64,000 nucleotides of DNA, from NCBI GenBank assembly GCA_020692215.1, contig JAIMKW010000001.1, positions 718,442-782,441 of the forward strand. Reading direction: 5' to 3'. Below the pieces are notes generated by a model, which saw nothing but the letters and a program-made list of their open reading frames with translations, did no database searches and had not been told where the DNA came from. Made by a program: the position numbers and the translations under genes. Of this stretch, positions 1 to 7,609 are shown in pieces. Source of the stretch: Sandarakinorhabdus sp. (GTDB lineage Bacteria > Pseudomonadota > Alphaproteobacteria > Sphingomonadales > Sphingomonadaceae). Within the stretch, counting starts at the first letter, position 1; each line of letters opens with the position of its first letter.

Positions 1-59
1 ACATGCACGCCGGCATGATGCAGACCGTCACGGTTGTCGGGCCGGAGGGTGCGGCGTGA
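1..59 (+). CDS. copA: C-terminal end of copper resistance multicopper oxidase (CopA), partial
   Basis: Only the last 18 complete codons lie in the window, in the frame starting at base 3 and ending with TGA at 57-59. The visible peptide begins MHAGMMQTVTVV. This His/Met-rich end resembles the type-1 copper loop that closes CopA multicopper oxidases, which oxidise Cu(I) in the periplasm. The next gene is a clear copB and its ATG overlaps this stop (TGATG), as in copAB operons. The identification rests on this short tail plus context, so another cupredoxin-fold oxidase is possible. Confidence 0.6.
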   Translation, partial: MHAGMMQTVTVVGPEGAA

Positions 60-1018
60 TGGCCTGGCGCCGGACTATTGTTCTGACGCTGGCAGCGCAT
101 GCAGTGGCTGTGCCTGCCATGGCGCAACAGCATGACCATCAGCATGATCAGCCGTCCGTCAAACCGCAGCCGCAACCGACGGCACAGGCACAGCCGGACG
201 ATACGACGGCAGACCATGCCGAAATGGGCCACGATGCACACGCCGAGCCGGCAGCGGCATCGCCCGGATCAGCTGTGGTGACGTTTCCGGCGCCAGAAGC
301 CGGCAGCGGGCCACCCCGTGCAGCCGATGCCATCTGGGGCGAAGAGGCGATGCGCAGCGCGCGCGAGGATCTGCGCCGGACGCACGGCGACTTCCCTGTC
401 TTCTGGTTCCAGGGTGATCGCCTCGAAGCACAGGTCCGGCAGGGCAACGACGGCTATCTCTGGGACGTGCAGGGCTACTATGGCGGACCCACGCGACGTT
501 TCTGGTTCAAAAGCGAGGGCGAAAGCGGTTTCGGAGAGCCGGTGAAGGACGCCCAGTTTCAGGCGCTCTATTCCCAGGCAATTGCACCTTTCTGGGATCT
601 TCAGGCCGGCGTCCGGCAGGATATGGGTGGTCCGGGCACCACCCACGCGGTGATCGGCGTGCAGGGTCTTGCCCCCTATATGTTCGAGGTGGATGCAGCC
701 CTTTTCGTGTCACACCGCGGTGATGTGACCGCGCGGGTCGAAGCGGAACTTGATCAGCGCATCACGCAACGTCTCATCCTTCAGCCTCGTACAGAGGTGA
801 ACCTTGCCGCACAGGATGTGCCAATGATCGGTATCGGGGCCGGCATCTCTTCGTTCGAGCTGGGCGTGCGTCTTCGCTACGAGCTCAGGCGGGAACTGGC
901 CCCATATATGGGTATCGAACAAAGCTGGCGACTGGGCCGCAGCGCAGATTTCGCGCGTGCGAATGGGGAAAACCCAAGTGTGACCAACTATGTCGTGGGA
1001 ATCCGTTTCTGGTTCTGA
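59..1018 (+). CDS. copB: Copper resistance protein B, outer membrane
   Basis: CopB is an outer-membrane copper-binding protein that works with CopA in periplasmic copper resistance. The product (about 319 residues) has a signal peptide ending near PAMAQQ. A His/Asp/Met/Pro-rich segment follows (residues about 23-75, with HDHQHD and HAEMGHDAHAE), a typical metal-binding leader. The C-terminal part is beta-barrel-like and ends in Phe (VVGIRFWF). The ATG at 59 overlaps the copA stop; a GTG at 56 is a less likely alternative. It is followed after 16 bases by a membrane protein gene with its own ribosome binding site. Confidence 0.9.
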   Translation: MAWRRTIVLTLAAHAVAVPAMAQQHDHQHDQPSVKPQPQPTAQAQPDDTTADHAEMGHDAHAEPAAASPGSAVVTFPAPEAGSGPPRAADAIWGEEAMRSAREDLRRTHGDFPVFWFQGDRLEAQVRQGNDGYLWDVQGYYGGPTRRFWFKSEGESGFGEPVKDAQFQALYSQAIAPFWDLQAGVRQDMGGPGTTHAVIGVQGLAPYMFEVDAALFVSHRGDVTARVEAELDQRITQRLILQPRTEVNLAAQDVPMIGIGAGISSFELGVRLRYELRRELAPYMGIEQSWRLGRSADFARANGENPSVTNYVVGIRFWF

Positions 1019-1034
1019 AGAGGAGGGCTTTGCC

Positions 1035-1817
1035 ATGATGGCAATCGATCAGGTTCGTGTCGCACCCGTCACCGTCGCCCGGGATCTGCACTTTGCCGAT
1101 CTCGGCGCTGCGCTGGCTGCGGGCTGGAATGATTTTCGATCCTATCCGGCCTACGGCCTGTTTTTCGCGGCAGTCTATGTGGCCGGGGGGCTGTTTCTCT
1201 ATTATGGTCTTGTCGAACGCGGCGAGCTGATGTGGCTGGCTCTGGCGGCGGCGGGCTTTCCCATTCTTGCCCCCTTCACCGCCGTCGGCCTGTATGAAGT
1301 CAGCCGCCGCCGCGAAGCCGGACTGCCGGTGGGCTGGGCTTCGGTTCTCGGGGCCATCCGCGGCCGGGGCGACGATCAGATCCTGATGATGGGCGTTGTC
1401 GTCTTCATGGCCTTTGCGTTCTGGATCGTGCTGGCCCGCGGCATCTTCGCCATCTTCATGGGCACAACAGGTCTTGGGTCTGCCACCATCGGGCTGTTTG
1501 CCTCCGGGCCCGGGCTTGCGATGCTGCTGGTGGGTGGCGCAGTCGGCGCTCTGGTGGCGCTGGCCTTCTTTTCGATCACGGTCGTCAGTCTGCCGATGCT
1601 GGTGGACCGCGAGGTCGACTTCATCACGGCCATCATCACAAGCCTCGCGACCGTGCGATCCAACCCGGCTGTCATGCTGCCATGGGCCCTGCTGGTTGCA
1701 GTCGTGCTGTTCGTTTCCATGCTGCCCCTGTTCCTGGGGCTGTTTCTCGCTTTGCCTGTCCTCGGTCATGCGACCTGGCACCTGTACCGTCGAGCCGTCA
1801 TCGGCTCGGGCGCATAG
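1035..1817 (+). CDS. DUF2189 family integral membrane protein
   Basis: A protein of about 260 residues with roughly six membrane segments and the motif WNDFRSYPAYGLFF near the N-terminus, typical of DUF2189 proteins. Their function is unknown, although they often lie beside respiratory or copper genes. AGGAGG at 1021-1026 lies 8 bases before the ATG at 1035, which decides the start over an in-frame ATG at 990 inside copB. Being 16 bases downstream of copB, it is probably the last gene of the copAB operon. A direct role in copper handling is inferred from position only. Confidence 0.8.
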   Translation: MMAIDQVRVAPVTVARDLHFADLGAALAAGWNDFRSYPAYGLFFAAVYVAGGLFLYYGLVERGELMWLALAAAGFPILAPFTAVGLYEVSRRREAGLPVGWASVLGAIRGRGDDQILMMGVVVFMAFAFWIVLARGIFAIFMGTTGLGSATIGLFASGPGLAMLLVGGAVGALVALAFFSITVVSLPMLVDREVDFITAIITSLATVRSNPAVMLPWALLVAVVLFVSMLPLFLGLFLALPVLGHATWHLYRRAVIGSGA

Positions 1818-1857
1818 AAGCTATCGCACCGCCCTTTCGTTGGCCCTGGCCCAAAAA

Positions 1858-1892
1858 GAAGGGGCCCCGCGCATGCCGCGCGGAGCCCCTTC
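1858..1892 (-). terminator. Rho-independent terminator of the PEP-CTERM gene, possibly bidirectional
   Basis: Arms 1858-1872 and 1878-1892 pair over 15 bases with one mismatch around a 5-base loop. On the minus strand the stem is followed by TTCTTTTTGG, so it fits termination of the PEP-CTERM gene ending at 1910. On the plus strand the T tract is missing, so its effect on the copAB operon is uncertain. Confidence 0.8.
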
Positions 1893-1909
1893 CATCAGAT
1901 TGGCAAGGC

Positions 1910-2425
1910 TCAGGCCGTGGCGAGCGCCCGGCGACGGCGGGCTGCAAAGCCCACCATGCCAAAGCCGCTGATCAGCAGCGCCCAGGTTGCCGGCTCGGGA
2001 ATGCCGGCAACCGTATCGAGGCGAACGCCGACACCGGCCGGAAGCCCGCCTGCACCGTCGCCCGTGAGCGAGAAGGTGTAGGACCCCGGGCCGACATTGA
2101 GCGCAAGCTTGCTGAAAGCAGCCGACGTCCAATTCTGGCCGAGAAAGCTGCCATCATTCTGCACATCGCCTGCGCCGCCGGCGAAGAAGCTCGTGCTGAC
2201 ATTGAAGTCGCCCGACAGCGTCCACACGTCGCCGGCGATGCAGCAATCGATGACGCTCAGGATCGAGGCTTGCCCGACAGTGAATGTCCAGGCTGATTGT
2301 TGCGTCGGCTGCCCGGCAACATCGAGTGTGTCACCAATCCATCCGGTATCGGCGACAAGTGTGGCGGCGGTGGCCGGGGCGGAAACTGCGGCCAGCAGGC
2401 CCGCGATCATCCAGGTTGTTTTCAT
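1910..2425 (-). CDS. PEP-CTERM (PEPxxWA type) exported protein
   Basis: A 171-residue secreted protein: signal peptide (residues 1-20, cleavage after PATAA) and a compact beta-rich domain with a Cys-Cys pair (VIDCCIAGD). The C-terminal tail is IPEPATWALLISGFGMVG followed by an RRRR cluster. That tail (PEP motif, hydrophobic helix, basic end) is a PEPxxWA-CTERM sorting signal, processed by exosortase; such proteins are exported and often linked to exopolysaccharide or biofilm matrix. The core domain is not recognised. GAGGAGG sits just before the ATG. A sigma-54 type promoter lies upstream (2478-2494). No exosortase gene lies in the window. Confidence 0.88.
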   Translation of the reverse strand: MKTTWMIAGLLAAVSAPATAATLVADTGWIGDTLDVAGQPTQQSAWTFTVGQASILSVIDCCIAGDVWTLSGDFNVSTSFFAGGAGDVQNDGSFLGQNWTSAAFSKLALNVGPGSYTFSLTGDGAGGLPAGVGVRLDTVAGIPEPATWALLISGFGMVGFAARRRRALATA

Positions 2426-2477
2426 GATAACCCTCCTCTGTTTGGCATTCTGTGACCAAGTTGGTCAAAAATAGTTG

Positions 2478-2494
2478 TGCAAAGACCGTGCCAA
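2478..2494 (-). promoter_or_regulatory. Sigma-54 (RpoN) promoter of the PEP-CTERM gene
   Basis: Read on the minus strand the sequence is TTGGCACG, four bases, TTGCA. This matches the -24/-12 consensus (YTGGCACG-N4-TTGCW) at every fixed position, with correct GG-GC spacing. It lies about 55 bases upstream of the start codon at 2425. PEP-CTERM genes in other bacteria are known RpoN targets controlled by the PrsK/PrsR system, which makes the site credible. Confidence 0.8.
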
Positions 2495-2513
2495 TTCAGG
2501 GAATTCAGAAAAA

Positions 2514-2583
2514 TGTCGTAAAAACATAGTATTGCGAGGGCAAAAAATTCCATTAAAACAAAATATTGTAAAATCTCTTTACA
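2514..2583 (-). promoter_or_regulatory. Candidate enhancer dyads upstream of the sigma-54 promoter
   Basis: This AT-rich stretch is unlike its surroundings. It contains a perfect 17-base dyad TGTAAA-N5-TTTACA (2567-2583) and a second TGT-N7-ACA dyad (about 2514-2526). Both lie roughly 20-90 bases upstream of the -24 element, where NtrC-family activators bind. Binding by a PrsR-like regulator is an inference. Nothing else was seen in the 2426-2625 gap. Confidence 0.4.
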
Positions 2584-2625
2584 GCATTGTCTGAAATTAC
2601 GGTTAATGCGGTTCGATCGCCTTCT

Positions 2626-3261
2626 TCAGCACCATGGCTCACGCCGTCCTGTCCATGTGCGGGCAAGCCCCTCGGCTACCAGCTGGTCGCCCAGGGCTCG
2701 GCCATCGCGCACCACGACGCGCAGTTTGCGGCCATAACTATCCTCGTCCCGGCCGGGAATGGGTTCCAGCCTGAATGGTCCTGCATTCAAGAGCACCTGA
2801 AGCCGCGCCTTTGCGGCCTGCCCAAGCCTTTCCTCTTCTGCACAGCGCGCAGGGTTCAGTTCGGGCGTATCGATATCGGCAATGCGGATCTTGTCGCCCT
2901 GATGGCGAAAGGTGTCACCGTCCACCACGCAGTTGGTCCCGCCGCCGCCGCGGCACATGCCGAAGCGAAGGGAAACCACGGCTTCCCTGGCAGGCGCTAC
3001 AGCGATCGGCACCGCGTTGGGCTCACCCTGCGGAGGTGGAGCCAATGGCGTATCGTCTCGCCCTGGCCGAACCTTGCCGATCTCCGGGATGACAATCCTG
3101 GTCGTCTGGCCAGCGCTATCGCCCCCTGGGCGGTGAAGTGCCTCTGCCGGCAGCAGCACCCCGATGCCAACCCCCGCCGCGATCCCGGCGACAACGATCG
3201 CAACGTGGCGCTTGCCCCAGGGCGATTTGCGATTGGGGGGATTGTCCCATGGGCTTCTCAT
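2626..3261 (-). CDS. Membrane-anchored thermonuclease (staphylococcal nuclease-like)
   Basis: A 211-residue protein. Residues about 19-38 form a membrane anchor or uncleaved signal, then a Pro-rich linker runs to about residue 95, and the SNase fold fills 110-205. Visible nuclease features are VDGDTF (Asp114, Asp116), RIADIDTPEL (Arg126, Asp131, Glu134), GQAAKARL and DSYGRKL (Arg178). These correspond to the calcium ligands and catalytic Arg/Glu/Arg of the family, so activity is expected, probably in the periplasm. A small membrane protein gene lies 48 bases upstream on the same strand. No role in defence is evident from context. Confidence 0.88.
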   Translation of the reverse strand: MRSPWDNPPNRKSPWGKRHVAIVVAGIAAGVGIGVLLPAEALHRPGGDSAGQTTRIVIPEIGKVRPGRDDTPLAPPPQGEPNAVPIAVAPAREAVVSLRFGMCRGGGGTNCVVDGDTFRHQGDKIRIADIDTPELNPARCAEEERLGQAAKARLQVLLNAGPFRLEPIPGRDEDSYGRKLRVVVRDGRALGDQLVAEGLARTWTGRREPWC

Positions 3262-3309
3262 CGGAACAACGCGCCTTCCATCAAAGCCCTTCCCGCATCA
3301 TGCCCCTCG

Positions 3310-3510
3310 TCATGCGCCGGTCTTCTGTCCCCCGGCCATCCGATGCGCAGACGCGACAGCACCCTCCGTCGCCCGAAGGCCCATGTCGGCAAGGCCCAGG
3401 TGCACCGTCAATGCCGCGCCGATCAGCAGGCCCAGCGCGGTGCCGATGGCCGATGAAACCGGGCGGGAAGCCCGCCTGCCCAACCGCGGGCGCAACCATA
3501 TAATCCACAT
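3310..3510 (-). CDS. Small hypothetical membrane protein (66 residues)
   Basis: Begins MWIIWLRPRLGRR and has one hydrophobic Gly/Ala/Leu segment (residues about 20-40) followed by a polar tail. GGAG lies about 8 bases before the ATG at 3510, better than the upstream in-frame ATGs. It probably shares a transcript with the nuclease gene downstream. No family is recognised. A longer ORF in another frame over the same bases has no protein-like composition. Confidence 0.5.
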   Translation of the reverse strand: MWIIWLRPRLGRRASRPVSSAIGTALGLLIGAALTVHLGLADMGLRATEGAVASAHRMAGGQKTGA

Positions 3511-3635
3511 ACGCAACACTCCACACGGCATGAAAACGTGCCAAGACCACCCTATCATGGCACATTCCGGGTGGGGCAGCGGTAAACAGTTGTAAACCAT
3601 CCCGGCAGCCCGCATCCTTCCGGGCAACAGTTGTC

Positions 3636-4217
3636 ATGTGCACCCTCTATCGCCTCACCAGCCGAACAGCCGATATCGCACGGCTGTTTGATGCGGCCCC
3701 CGCCACCCGGTGGGAACCGCCGGCCGCATTCTATCCTGATCGGGTTGCCCCCATCGTCCGCGCCACGGCTGAAGGCCGAACGCTCACAGACGCCCGCTGG
3801 GGCGTTCCGCCGCCCGCCGCGGGCTCGAGGCCGGTGGTCAACATCCGCAATCTGGAAAGCCCCTTCTGGAAGGGCGCGCTCGCCAGACCGGGGCTGCGCT
3901 GCCTGGTGCCAGCCGATGCCTTTTGCGAATGGACCGATACGCCGGACCCGGCCACCGGGCGAAAGCGCCAGCATTTTTTTGCGCTTGCCATTGGCGAACC
4001 CTTTGCCTTTGCCGGCCTGCTTCGCGAAGGCCCGGACGATGAGCCGCCGCGCTTTGCCTTCCTCACCACGCAGGCCAATGCGCTGGTGGCACCCATCCAC
4101 GCCAAGGCCATGCCTGTCATCCTCTTGCCCGAAGATCATGCCCCCTGGCTGGAAGGCGCCCCGGCATTGGCCTTCCAGCACCCGGCGCCCGAAGGGCTGC
4201 TGAAGCTGCTCTCCTGA
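3636..4217 (+). CDS. SOS response-associated peptidase, SRAP family (YedK/HMCES-like)
   Basis: SRAP proteins use Cys2 to form a thiazolidine crosslink with abasic sites in single-stranded DNA, shielding them from error-prone repair. The protein begins MCTLYRL, so Cys2 is exposed once Met is removed. The other active-site elements are present: VVNIRNLE (residues 68-74), AFCEW (Glu98) and HAKAMPVIL (His155). At 193 residues it is slightly shorter than YedK but complete. It is transcribed alone, divergent from the small membrane protein gene. No clear LexA box was seen upstream. Confidence 0.9.
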   Translation: MCTLYRLTSRTADIARLFDAAPATRWEPPAAFYPDRVAPIVRATAEGRTLTDARWGVPPPAAGSRPVVNIRNLESPFWKGALARPGLRCLVPADAFCEWTDTPDPATGRKRQHFFALAIGEPFAFAGLLREGPDDEPPRFAFLTTQANALVAPIHAKAMPVILLPEDHAPWLEGAPALAFQHPAPEGLLKLLS

Positions 4218-4284
4218 CCACCCCGCTTCCATCAGGTTGCGGAGTCGCACTCCGCATGCCACTCTTTGCCTCAGAGGAGTGAAA

Positions 4285-5760
4285 ATGGAACAGTTCGACG
4301 TTCTCATCGTGGGCGCAGGCCTCAGCGGTATTGGCGCTGCCTGGCACTTGAAAGACAAGTGCCCCGGCAAGCGCTATGCGATCCTCGAAGCCCGCGAAGC
4401 CATCGGCGGCACCTGGGATCTGTTCCGCTATCCCGGCATCCGGTCCGATAGCGACATGTTCACGCTGGGCTATAATTTCCGCCCGTGGACCGAACAGAAG
4501 GCCATCGCCGATGGCCCCGATATCCGCAAATATGTGAACGAAACCGCGCGCGAAGCCGGAATCGACAAGCATATCCGCTTTCGCCACAAGGTTTCCAACG
4601 CCAGCTTCGACAGCACCACCGCGCGCTGGACGGTTACGGCGCAAACCCCGGAAGGCCCACGCGAATTCAGCGCCGCCATGCTGCTGATGGCGGCCGGCTA
4701 TTACAGCTATGACAACCCCCACAATCCGCATTTTGTAGGCGAGGAGCAGTTCAAGGGCACCGTCTTCCATGCCCAGCACTGGCCGGAAAGCCTGGACTAT
4801 GCCGGCAAGCGCATGGTCATCATCGGCTCGGGCGCAACGGCTGTCACCATCGTGCCCGTCGCTGCGCAAAAGGCCGCCCATGTCACCATGCTCCAGCGGT
4901 CGCCAACCTGGATGGTGTCGCGCCCGGCAACCGACAAGCTCGCCAATCTTGCGCGCAAGCTGCTGCCCGACATGATGGCCTACAATCTCATCCGCTGGCG
5001 CAACGTGCTGATGCAGAACTTCGTGTTCAAGCAGGCCCGCACCAACCCGAAGAAAGTCAACGCCAAGCTGACAGACATGCTGCTGAAGGAACTGCCCGCC
5101 AATACCGTGCAGGCCCATTTCCAGCCCAGATACAATGTCTGGGAACAGCGCCTCTGCCTGGTGCCCGACAGCGATTTTTTCAATGCCGTCAAATCCGGCA
5201 AGGCGTCCGTTGTTACCGACCATATCGACCATTTCGATGAAAGCGGCATCGCGCTGAAATCCGGCGGTCATATCGATGCCGACATTGTGGTGAAGGCCAC
5301 GGGTCTAAGGCTGCAAGTGCTCGGCGGTGCCACGGTTTCGATCGATGGCGAAGATGTGAACCCCAACAGCCGTTACGTCTATCGCGGCATGATGCTGGAA
5401 GGCGTTCCCAACCTCATCTATGTCTTTGGCTATTTCAACGCATCCTGGACCTTGCGGGCAGACCTCACCTGCGAATTCGCTTGCCGCGTGATCAACGAAC
5501 TGGATCAGCGAAAAACGCCCATTGTCGTCCCCATCCGCACCGAAGCCGTTGAAGATGAAGAACTGCTGTTGACCTCGGGCTATGTCCAGCGCGCCCTCGA
5601 TACGCTGCCGCGCCAGTCCTCGACAGATCCATGGCGCGACACCCAGGACTATCTGCGGGATCGCAAATCCATCCGGAACGACCCGCTGGACGACGGCACC
5701 CTCCAGTTCCGTCCAGCAGCCACAGCCGCCCAACCGGCTCTGGCCGAAGCGGCAGAATAG
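4285..5760 (+). CDS. Flavin-containing monooxygenase, Baeyer-Villiger type
   Basis: A 491-residue class B flavoprotein monooxygenase that uses FAD, NADPH and oxygen. The FAD site is GAGLSG (residues 10-15), and the second Rossmann site is GSGATA (181-186). The fingerprint F-x-G-x3-H-x3-W is complete (Phe156, Gly158, His162, Trp166), which points to Baeyer-Villiger oxidation of a ketone rather than simple N- or S-oxygenation. The ATG at 4285 follows GAGGAG and is preferred over the ATG at 4237. The substrate cannot be predicted. Its 3' end faces a convergent glycosyltransferase gene across a tandem repeat. Confidence 0.87.
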   Translation: MEQFDVLIVGAGLSGIGAAWHLKDKCPGKRYAILEAREAIGGTWDLFRYPGIRSDSDMFTLGYNFRPWTEQKAIADGPDIRKYVNETAREAGIDKHIRFRHKVSNASFDSTTARWTVTAQTPEGPREFSAAMLLMAAGYYSYDNPHNPHFVGEEQFKGTVFHAQHWPESLDYAGKRMVIIGSGATAVTIVPVAAQKAAHVTMLQRSPTWMVSRPATDKLANLARKLLPDMMAYNLIRWRNVLMQNFVFKQARTNPKKVNAKLTDMLLKELPANTVQAHFQPRYNVWEQRLCLVPDSDFFNAVKSGKASVVTDHIDHFDESGIALKSGGHIDADIVVKATGLRLQVLGGATVSIDGEDVNPNSRYVYRGMMLEGVPNLIYVFGYFNASWTLRADLTCEFACRVINELDQRKTPIVVPIRTEAVEDEELLLTSGYVQRALDTLPRQSSTDPWRDTQDYLRDRKSIRNDPLDDGTLQFRPAATAAQPALAEAAE

Positions 5761-5766
5761 CGCCCA

Positions 5767-5849
5767 GGGCCTCCTAGGCGGCAGCCGCCACCGGGCCTCC
5801 TAGGCGGCAGCCGCCACCGGGCCTCCTAGGCGGCAGCCGCCACCGGGCC
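5767..5849. repeat. Tandem repeat, three 26-base units plus 5 bases, duplicating the glycosyltransferase 3' end
   Basis: Units 5767-5792, 5793-5818 and 5819-5844 are identical, and the next 5 bases also match. The right-most unit carries the last codons (GPVAAAA) and stop of the minus-strand glycosyltransferase gene, and the two others are extra copies downstream of the stop. Each unit contains a GGCGG-CTG-CCGCC type hairpin and a CCTAGG palindrome. There are no spacers, so it is not CRISPR. Confidence 0.95.
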
Positions 5850-7052
5850 GATGTCGCTGGCCGCTGTGGGAAGCGGGTGCAGCATGGGGGGTGTGCTGTT
5901 GCTGTAGAGGTTGAACAGCCGTTCGAAATGCTGGGCGGGTGTCGAGATGTGGCTGTGGCGTGCGCCGATGGCGGCAATGCGCAGTTCGTCCGGGTTGCGG
6001 GTCAGCAGCCGGTGGATGGCGTCGCGCGCTGCGGTCGGGTTGCCGGGCTCATAAAGTTCGGCCCAGGCTGGGTCTGCCGCGTCGGTGCAGCCGCCAGCCG
6101 ATGGCAGGATCAGCGGGATTCCCGAAGCGAGCCCTTCGCTGGCGACCAGCCCGAAGGTTTCCGCCCGGCTTCCGTGGATCATCGCATCAGCAGACGCCAG
6201 GATGCGCGCAAGCAATTGCCGATCGCCCACATGGCCCAACAGCTTCACATTGCCGGCCGCTTCGGCCGCCCTGGTGATCTTCTCGTTGGCAAAGCCGTTG
6301 CCGATCTGGATCATGGCAACGCCTTCATCCTTCAGGGCGCCGACCGCTTCGAACACCACAGGCCACTGCTTTTCGTGGTGATGGCGGCCCACGCCGATCA
6401 GCAGGCGCCCGGAGGGCGGCAAGCCGAATTCGGCCAGCAACTGCCGGCGCAGTTCGCAGTCGCGGCGGGTCGGGTGGAACAGCTCGGTATCGACGCCCAG
6501 CGGAACCAGCGTCGAGGCAATTCCGCCATGCCTCTGGATACGCTGTCCGAACCAGCGCGAGCCGACGACAACGCTGTCATAGGGTTTCGCGGTACGCGCG
6601 AGATAGCGCCAGCCGGGCGAGGCAAGCTTGTCGACGGTATCGGCCGAAAGCCAGTCCTGCGCCCACACCTGAAGGTGCGCTGCAATGGGGTCGGCGTGCA
6701 TGAACAGCGCCTTGTGCGTTCGCCGGGCGGCATGACCCTGCCAGTCGGCGACGATCCAAGCGCCCCTGAACGGGGATGATGCTTCCACCACATCGGCTTT
6801 CATCTCGTCCAGCAGGGCGTGGACGGGCGCAGCCTTCCAGAACACATGATAGCGCGTATCAACGGGAATTGCCGGCGCTTTCACATAGATGATCTGGCCG
6901 CCATCGCGCGGTTCCACCCTGTCTTCCGGGCCGGGTGCGATGACGCTCACCCTGGCGCCATTCTGGTGCGCAAAGGCCAGCTTGGCGTCGATATAGGTTT
7001 TAACGCCGCCGCCCAGCGGTGCATAGAATTCGGCCACGTCAACGATGTGCAT
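5826..7052 (-). CDS. GT4-family glycosyltransferase
   Basis: A 408-residue GT-B fold glycosyltransferase that probably transfers a nucleotide-activated sugar to a lipid or glycan acceptor at the inner membrane. The N-terminal Rossmann half begins MHIVDVAEFYAPLGGGVKTY, where the Gly-rich loop contacts donor or acceptor. The C-terminal half has LIGVGRHHHEKQ, KLLGHV and AETFGLVASEGLASG, the last being the family E-x7-E nucleotide-sugar motif. It ends GPVAAAA, inside a tandem repeat. It starts 8 bases after the DUF2141 gene and shares its transcript with a flippase-like membrane protein, suggesting glycolipid or polysaccharide synthesis. Donor and acceptor are unknown. Confidence 0.87.
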   Translation of the reverse strand: MHIVDVAEFYAPLGGGVKTYIDAKLAFAHQNGARVSVIAPGPEDRVEPRDGGQIIYVKAPAIPVDTRYHVFWKAAPVHALLDEMKADVVEASSPFRGAWIVADWQGHAARRTHKALFMHADPIAAHLQVWAQDWLSADTVDKLASPGWRYLARTAKPYDSVVVGSRWFGQRIQRHGGIASTLVPLGVDTELFHPTRRDCELRRQLLAEFGLPPSGRLLIGVGRHHHEKQWPVVFEAVGALKDEGVAMIQIGNGFANEKITRAAEAAGNVKLLGHVGDRQLLARILASADAMIHGSRAETFGLVASEGLASGIPLILPSAGGCTDAADPAWAELYEPGNPTAARDAIHRLLTRNPDELRIAAIGARHSHISTPAQHFERLFNLYSNSTPPMLHPLPTAASDIGPVAAAA

Positions 7053-7060
7053 TGTGCCCC

Positions 7061-7609
7061 CTACCGCTTGTCAGCGGTTTCGATGTCCTGTCTCGGGATT
7101 GGCCGGAAGGCCAGCCCTCGCAGGTAGTTCAGTGTCACGATTTCCGTGTTCAGCCCCTCGGAGTAGGTTACGGCGACATCAGCAGCCTTGGGCTTCGACA
7201 GGCCAACGCGTGGATTGCGCGTGAAGGTTGCACCATCCTGGCGAACATTGAATTTGCGGACGCCTGCTGGCGAGTGGAAGGCGCCCAGCGCATAGGTTCC
7301 AGGCCCCGGCAGCGGTACGCACACCTTGGCCGGGCCATTGGCGGGCACCGGCACTGTCACCCGATGATAGGCCTTGCCTTCGGCCACAAGCTGATGGTGA
7401 TCGCGCAGGAAATCCCCCTCAACGCCGGGCCACAGCTCGACGCGCACGGTGCCGTCGCGGTTCTTGAACCCGTCCACTGTCACCAGAACGGCGGTCTTGC
7501 CGGCACCCGGCTGACAGGCAGCAGCATCCGGGCCAAGCACCTCCACACGCGCCTCGGCCATCACTGGCATTGCGATCATCGCGGCGGCTGCAAACACGGT
7601 CTTCAACAT
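7061..7609 (-). CDS. DUF2141 domain exported protein
   Basis: About 182 residues with a signal peptide (cleavage near VMAEA). The DUF2141 beta-sandwich has hallmark stretches VTVDGFKNRDGTVRVELW and PGTYALGAFHSPAG. Function is unknown; the protein is presumably periplasmic. AGGAG stands 6 bases before the ATG at 7609 and 3 bases before the ATG at 7612. The latter forms an ATGA overlap with the upstream gene's stop, so either start is possible and translation is probably coupled. Confidence 0.82.
   Translation of the reverse strand: MLKTVFAAAAMIAMPVMAEARVEVLGPDAAACQPGAGKTAVLVTVDGFKNRDGTVRVELWPGVEGDFLRDHHQLVAEGKAYHRVTVPVPANGPAKVCVPLPGPGTYALGAFHSPAGVRKFNVRQDGATFTRNPRVGLSKPKAADVAVTYSEGLNTEIVTLNYLRGLAFRPIPRQDIETADKR

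Noticed and set aside
3281..3643. A 120-codon minus-strand frame over the small membrane protein
   Set aside because: Cys/His/Arg-rich shadow; the other frame has a membrane helix and a ribosome binding site.
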